From: Desulfobacterales bacterium | GTDB taxonomy: Bacteria > Desulfobacterota > Desulfobacteria > Desulfobacterales > UBA5852 | DNA length: 5,822 bases | Assembly: GCA_016735415.1 (NCBI GenBank) | Contig: JAERRP010000282.1 | Coordinates: 1 to 5,822 of the forward strand | Direction: 5' to 3' | Shown: piece after piece, positions 5,262 to 5,822 of the stretch | How positions within the stretch are numbered: position 1 is the first letter of the stretch | How the letters are laid out: each line of letters starts with the position of its first letter | Notes under the pieces: generated by a model | Seen by the model: the letters and a program-made list of their open reading frames with translations, nothing else | What the model was told of the DNA's origin: nothing | The model's database searches: none | Translations under genes and position numbers: made by a program

Positions 5262-5822
5262 ATGGATCTAATAAATATTGATCTTCTGGAAAAAATACAT
5301 GACGACGCCCTCAGGGTGCTGGAAGAAATCGGCGTCAAGTGCGCGTCCCGCAAGGTCAGAAAAATTTTTGAAGACACCGGCATGGCGGCCTTTGACGACA
5401 GCAGCGGGCATCTCCATGTTTTGCGGCCGCTGGTGGAGCAGGCCCTCAATACAGCGCCCAAAAGGGAGCAATACTGGATACCGGAAAATACCTTCGGCAT
5501 CGGCGGGACCGCCCCATTTGTTTATGACGATCAGACCGGGGAACTGGTGGAACCGACCTTTGAACACCTGACCCGAATCGCAAAGATCGCAGAAGAAGCC
5601 GATGTCATTGGCTTCATGGCAAGGGGTGTTTTGCTAAAGGGACAGGAAGTGAAGGTCATCGACACCATTATCGAGCATTGCAATAAACCGATCTATGTGG
5701 CCACCGTGACGGATGCGGGGATCGCCCGCGCAGAAGAAGTCCACAACACCAGGGGAAACCTGACCATCCAGTTTTCGCTGATCAACAGTCCTCTGAACAT
5801 TATTGACAGCATGATTGATCCC
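5262..5822 (+). CDS. Second MttB-like methyltransferase, N-terminal 187 residues (runs off the window)
   Basis: Open frame of 187 codons with no stop before the window edge, translated from ATG 5262. It belongs to the same MttB/COG5598 superfamily as the first gene: the N-terminal helix EKIHDDALRVLEEIGVKC (10-27) begins a typical family member. The motif FGIGGTAPFVYDDQTGE (78-94) matches the first gene's IGGTAPYVYDDQKG, and EHLTRIAKIAEEAD (101-114) and HCNKPIYVATVTDAGIARA (139-157) also align. By eye the two share roughly a third of their residues over this part, so they are old paralogues and not a recent duplication. Unlike the first gene it starts with ATG directly before the conserved helix. 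The part that would carry pyrrolysine in true trimethylamine enzymes is beyond the edge, so that type cannot be excluded, although the close relation to gene 1 argues against it. It may act on a different methylation state or substrate, or pair with the first protein. Confidence 0.85.
   Translation, partial: MDLINIDLLEKIHDDALRVLEEIGVKCASRKVRKIFEDTGMAAFDDSSGHLHVLRPLVEQALNTAPKREQYWIPENTFGIGGTAPFVYDDQTGELVEPTFEHLTRIAKIAEEADVIGFMARGVLLKGQEVKVIDTIIEHCNKPIYVATVTDAGIARAEEVHNTRGNLTIQFSLINSPLNIIDSMIDP

Noticed and set aside
5278..5571. Open frame of 97 codons on the + strand
   Set aside because: It is out of frame with the second MttB-like gene, which has family motifs through the same bases.

Overview
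The window reads as one co-directional operon fragment on the + strand. It holds five protein genes, with intergenic gaps of about 51, 35, 45 and 15 bases, and no RNA gene, transposase or convincing terminator. Moderate G+C, non-pyrrolysine MttB-like methyltransferases, a PhnP-like metallo-hydrolase with archaeal-looking motifs and AAAGGAG-type ribosome sites together suggest a strictly anaerobic bacterium. A sulfate-reducing Desulfobacterota lineage is my best guess; this is inferred from gene content, and no marker gene is present to prove it.

Layout: bases 1-84 hold four head-to-tail copies of an exactly 21-bp repeat, each with a dyad centred on CTAG, running directly into the ribosome site of the first gene. 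Then come (1) a 404-aa MttB-like corrinoid-dependent methyltransferase starting with TTG (97-1311); (2) a 540-aa class II amidotransferase/asparagine synthase (1363-2985); (3) a 443-aa FAD-dependent DAO-family oxidoreductase (3021-4352); (4) a PhnP-like metallo-beta-lactamase-fold hydrolase, best started at GTG 4398 (4398-5246), preceded by a small GATT heptad repeat; and (5) the first 187 residues of a second MttB-like methyltransferase (5262 to the window end).

How they may work together: non-pyrrolysine MttB homologues with known function remove a methyl group from quaternary amines such as glycine betaine, proline betaine or carnitine and pass it to a corrinoid protein. A DAO-type flavoenzyme is the classic way to oxidise the resulting secondary or tertiary amine. 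The glutamine-dependent ligase could amidate a carboxylate and the hydrolase could cleave an ester or phosphodiester. The operon therefore looks like a catabolic or salvage route for an N-methylated compound that may be carried as an amide. The enzyme families are supported by sequence; the joint pathway and its substrate are inference. No corrinoid protein, reductive activase, methyl-THF transferase or transporter lies in the window, so those parts must be outside it.
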